This document shows positions 13,505 through 15,019 of a stretch of 15,019 bases of DNA, in pieces. The translations under genes and the position numbers were made by a program. The DNA is taken from positions 1-15,019 of the forward strand of contig JAGOIO010000012.1 in the NCBI GenBank assembly GCA_017995595.1, written 5' to 3'. Position 1 is the stretch's first letter; each line of letters begins with the position of its first letter. A model generated the notes under the pieces. That model had not been told where the DNA came from. It searched no databases and saw only the letters and a list, made by a program, of their open reading frames with translations. Origin of the DNA: a bacterium (GTDB taxonomy: Bacteria > Cyanobacteriota > Vampirovibrionia > Gastranaerophilales > Gastranaerophilaceae).

Positions 13505-15019
13505 TGAAAATCCCAAAGAAAGTAAAGAGCAAAGTGTGTTAAAAGCCGCATGGATTATTGCGGTAATTACGATAGTAAGTAAAATGATAGGTTTTATAAG
13601 AGATATTGTTGTTGCTGATGTTTATGGTGCATCAACTGTTTCCGATGCTTATTACTATGCTTATCAAATTCCGTCTTTGGCAATTGTACTTTTAGGTGGA
13701 ATTGGTGGACCTTTTCATAGTGCTACGGTTGCCGTATTTACCAAAATGATACCTTCATTAAAGGAAAAACCTTCGGAAGAAGTTAACAGGTTATTTAATA
13801 CGTTTTTAACTGCAACATTTTTATTCTTTGTTGTTGTTTCAGTTCTGTTATTTATATATGCAACGCCTGTAATGAAATTTATTATTTCAGATTCAAATCC
13901 GACTCTTGTCGCTCTTGCTGGGCAACATTTGAGGATAATGTCTCCTGTTTTGATTTCAGGTGGCTTGGTTGGAATTTATTATGGAATTTTAATTTGTTAT
14001 AAAGAATTTGCACTTCCAAACTTTTCGCCAATGGTTATGAGTATTATAATTATTGCGATGATATTGATGATTCCTGATCATAATGGATATGTACTTGCAG
14101 TTGCAACAACTATTGGTGCAGTTTGCCAGTTCTTATTACAATTACCAAGACTTCATCAAATCGGTTTCAGATTTAGACCTAACTTGGATTTCTTTAATAA
14201 TCCAAATTTTCATAGTATTTGTGAACTTCTCTTCCCTGCGGTATTGAGTTCAACTGTCGGACAAATTCATATTTACGTTGATATGTTTTTTGCATCTTCG
14301 CTTAAAGAAGGTGCGTGGACAGCTATTGGTTATGCAAATAGAATATTTCAATTCCCTGTTGGTATTTTAGTTACAGCTTTTCTCGTTCCCTTGTTTCCGA
14401 TTTTTTCAAAACTCGTTTTTGAAAAAGATTTTGATGGTATCAGAAATTATTTTAATAAGGGCGTAGGTGTTTTATTCTTTGCCGCAATTCCTATTTTAAT
14501 AAGTATTGTGGTTGTAGGATATGACGGAATAAGCTTGATATTTAAACATGGTGCGTTTGATTCTAAAGATGCATTTATGGTAACAGAAGCTCTTTGGTTC
14601 TTGTCTGTTTCAATAATTCCTTATGTATTTAGGGATTCTATAACGAGAGTTTATTATTCGTTTAATGATTCTGCAACACCGTTTATTGTTGCTTTTAGCT
14701 CAATAATATTAAAATTCTTTTTAAATTGGCTTTTGGTTGCAAAAATTCATCTTGGTGAAAGTGGAATTGGTGGAATTACCCTTTCAACTTCACTTGTAAC
14801 TTTGTTTAATGGCGTAGTTTTAGGATATTTAATAAGAAAGAAAATGCACATGGATTATAGAAGATTGTTCAAAAACCTTGGAATTATGTGCTTAACAGGT
14901 CTTGTAACAGCTTTCATTTGTGGTGCAGTTTACTTTGGTATGGGTAGTTTGAATATTCCTGAAATTCCACTTGAAATTTCAAGAATTATTATTGTTGGAA
15001 CTATTTGTTTTGCGACTTA
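13482..15019 (+). CDS. murJ: lipid II flippase MurJ (MviN family), cut by window edge
   Basis: About 512 residues of a multi-spanning membrane protein that moves lipid II across the inner membrane for peptidoglycan synthesis. After a ~20-residue hydrophilic cytosolic leader (MTANTNISENPKESKEQSVL), the first membrane helix carries VSKMIGFIRDIVVADVYGA, with R40 matching the conserved E. coli R24, and then SDAYYYAYQIPS (D55). Next comes GGIGGPFHSA, equivalent to the FAEGAFSQAF turn, in a form I associate with cyanobacterial MurJ. Around a dozen hydrophobic helices are visible, plus conserved FPVGILVTAFLVPLFP and RDSITRVYYSFNDSATPF. The reading frame stays open to 15019, so only the last helices are missing. 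ATG at 13482 lies inside spoIID (23-base overlap), with AGGA about five bases upstream. K34 replaces the usual arginine of the E. coli R18 site. Confidence 0.95.
   Translation, partial: MTANTNISENPKESKEQSVLKAAWIIAVITIVSKMIGFIRDIVVADVYGASTVSDAYYYAYQIPSLAIVLLGGIGGPFHSATVAVFTKMIPSLKEKPSEEVNRLFNTFLTATFLFFVVVSVLLFIYATPVMKFIISDSNPTLVALAGQHLRIMSPVLISGGLVGIYYGILICYKEFALPNFSPMVMSIIIIAMILMIPDHNGYVLAVATTIGAVCQFLLQLPRLHQIGFRFRPNLDFFNNPNFHSICELLFPAVLSSTVGQIHIYVDMFFASSLKEGAWTAIGYANRIFQFPVGILVTAFLVPLFPIFSKLVFEKDFDGIRNYFNKGVGVLFFAAIPILISIVVVGYDGISLIFKHGAFDSKDAFMVTEALWFLSVSIIPYVFRDSITRVYYSFNDSATPFIVAFSSIILKFFLNWLLVAKIHLGESGIGGITLSTSLVTLFNGVVLGYLIRKKMHMDYRRLFKNLGIMCLTGLVTAFICGAVYFGMGSLNIPEIPLEISRIIIVGTICFAT

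Noticed and set aside
1..15019. CRISPR arrays, insertion sequences, integrases, toxin-antitoxin pairs, tRNA or rRNA
   Set aside because: No regularly spaced repeats, transposase-like frames, clover-leaf structure or rRNA-like sequence were seen; the gene set is housekeeping plus lineage-specific hypotheticals.

Overview
The window is AT-rich, uses the standard code and is densely packed with bacterial genes. The best guess for the host is an anaerobic, gut-type member of the Gastranaerophilales/Vampirovibrionia (the non-photosynthetic 'Melainabacteria' sister group of Cyanobacteria). This is an inference from four things: strong A+T bias; an anaerobe-type EtfAB and an NfnA-like flavoprotein; a MurJ whose second segment reads GGIGGPFHSA, close to the form I recall from cyanobacterial MurJ; and several lineage-specific hypothetical proteins, one with an N-terminal 'SFGVK' peptide of a kind I associate with this group. 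An AT-rich Clostridia-like host is the main alternative.

Left part (1-5900). miaB is cut by the left edge on the minus strand. It is followed by a lysine-rich hypothetical gene (484-1224, minus) and by valS, the only plus-strand gene here (1402-4038). valS ends two bases from the end of a convergent hypothetical gene (4041-5261, minus) that carries an HExxH zinc-peptidase-like motif. A further small hypothetical gene (5401-5832, minus) ends at a good intrinsic terminator.

Middle part (5911-9714, minus strand). A compact electron-transfer operon reads, in transcription order: an NfnA/SudB-like FAD/[2Fe-2S] flavoprotein, a 58-residue four-cysteine protein, etfB and etfA. etfB and etfA abut (TAG then ATG). 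A candidate promoter with a perfect TATAAT lies just upstream. Upstream of that is a secreted protein resembling the CsgG/TolB-N class (8857-9714).

Right part (9882-15019, plus strand). A membrane-anchored thioredoxin-like protein, cysS, a secreted SpoIID/LytB-domain protein and murJ form a tight run. cysS/spoIID and spoIID/murJ overlap by 16 and 23 bp. The last two genes concern the cell wall: lipid II flipping and peptidoglycan remodelling. murJ runs off the right edge.

No tRNA, rRNA, CRISPR array, insertion sequence, phage gene or attachment site was recognised, and no gene-free stretch reaches 300 bases. The least ordinary items are the NfnA-like/58-aa/EtfBA operon without a visible NfnB partner, and the HExxH hypothetical protein.
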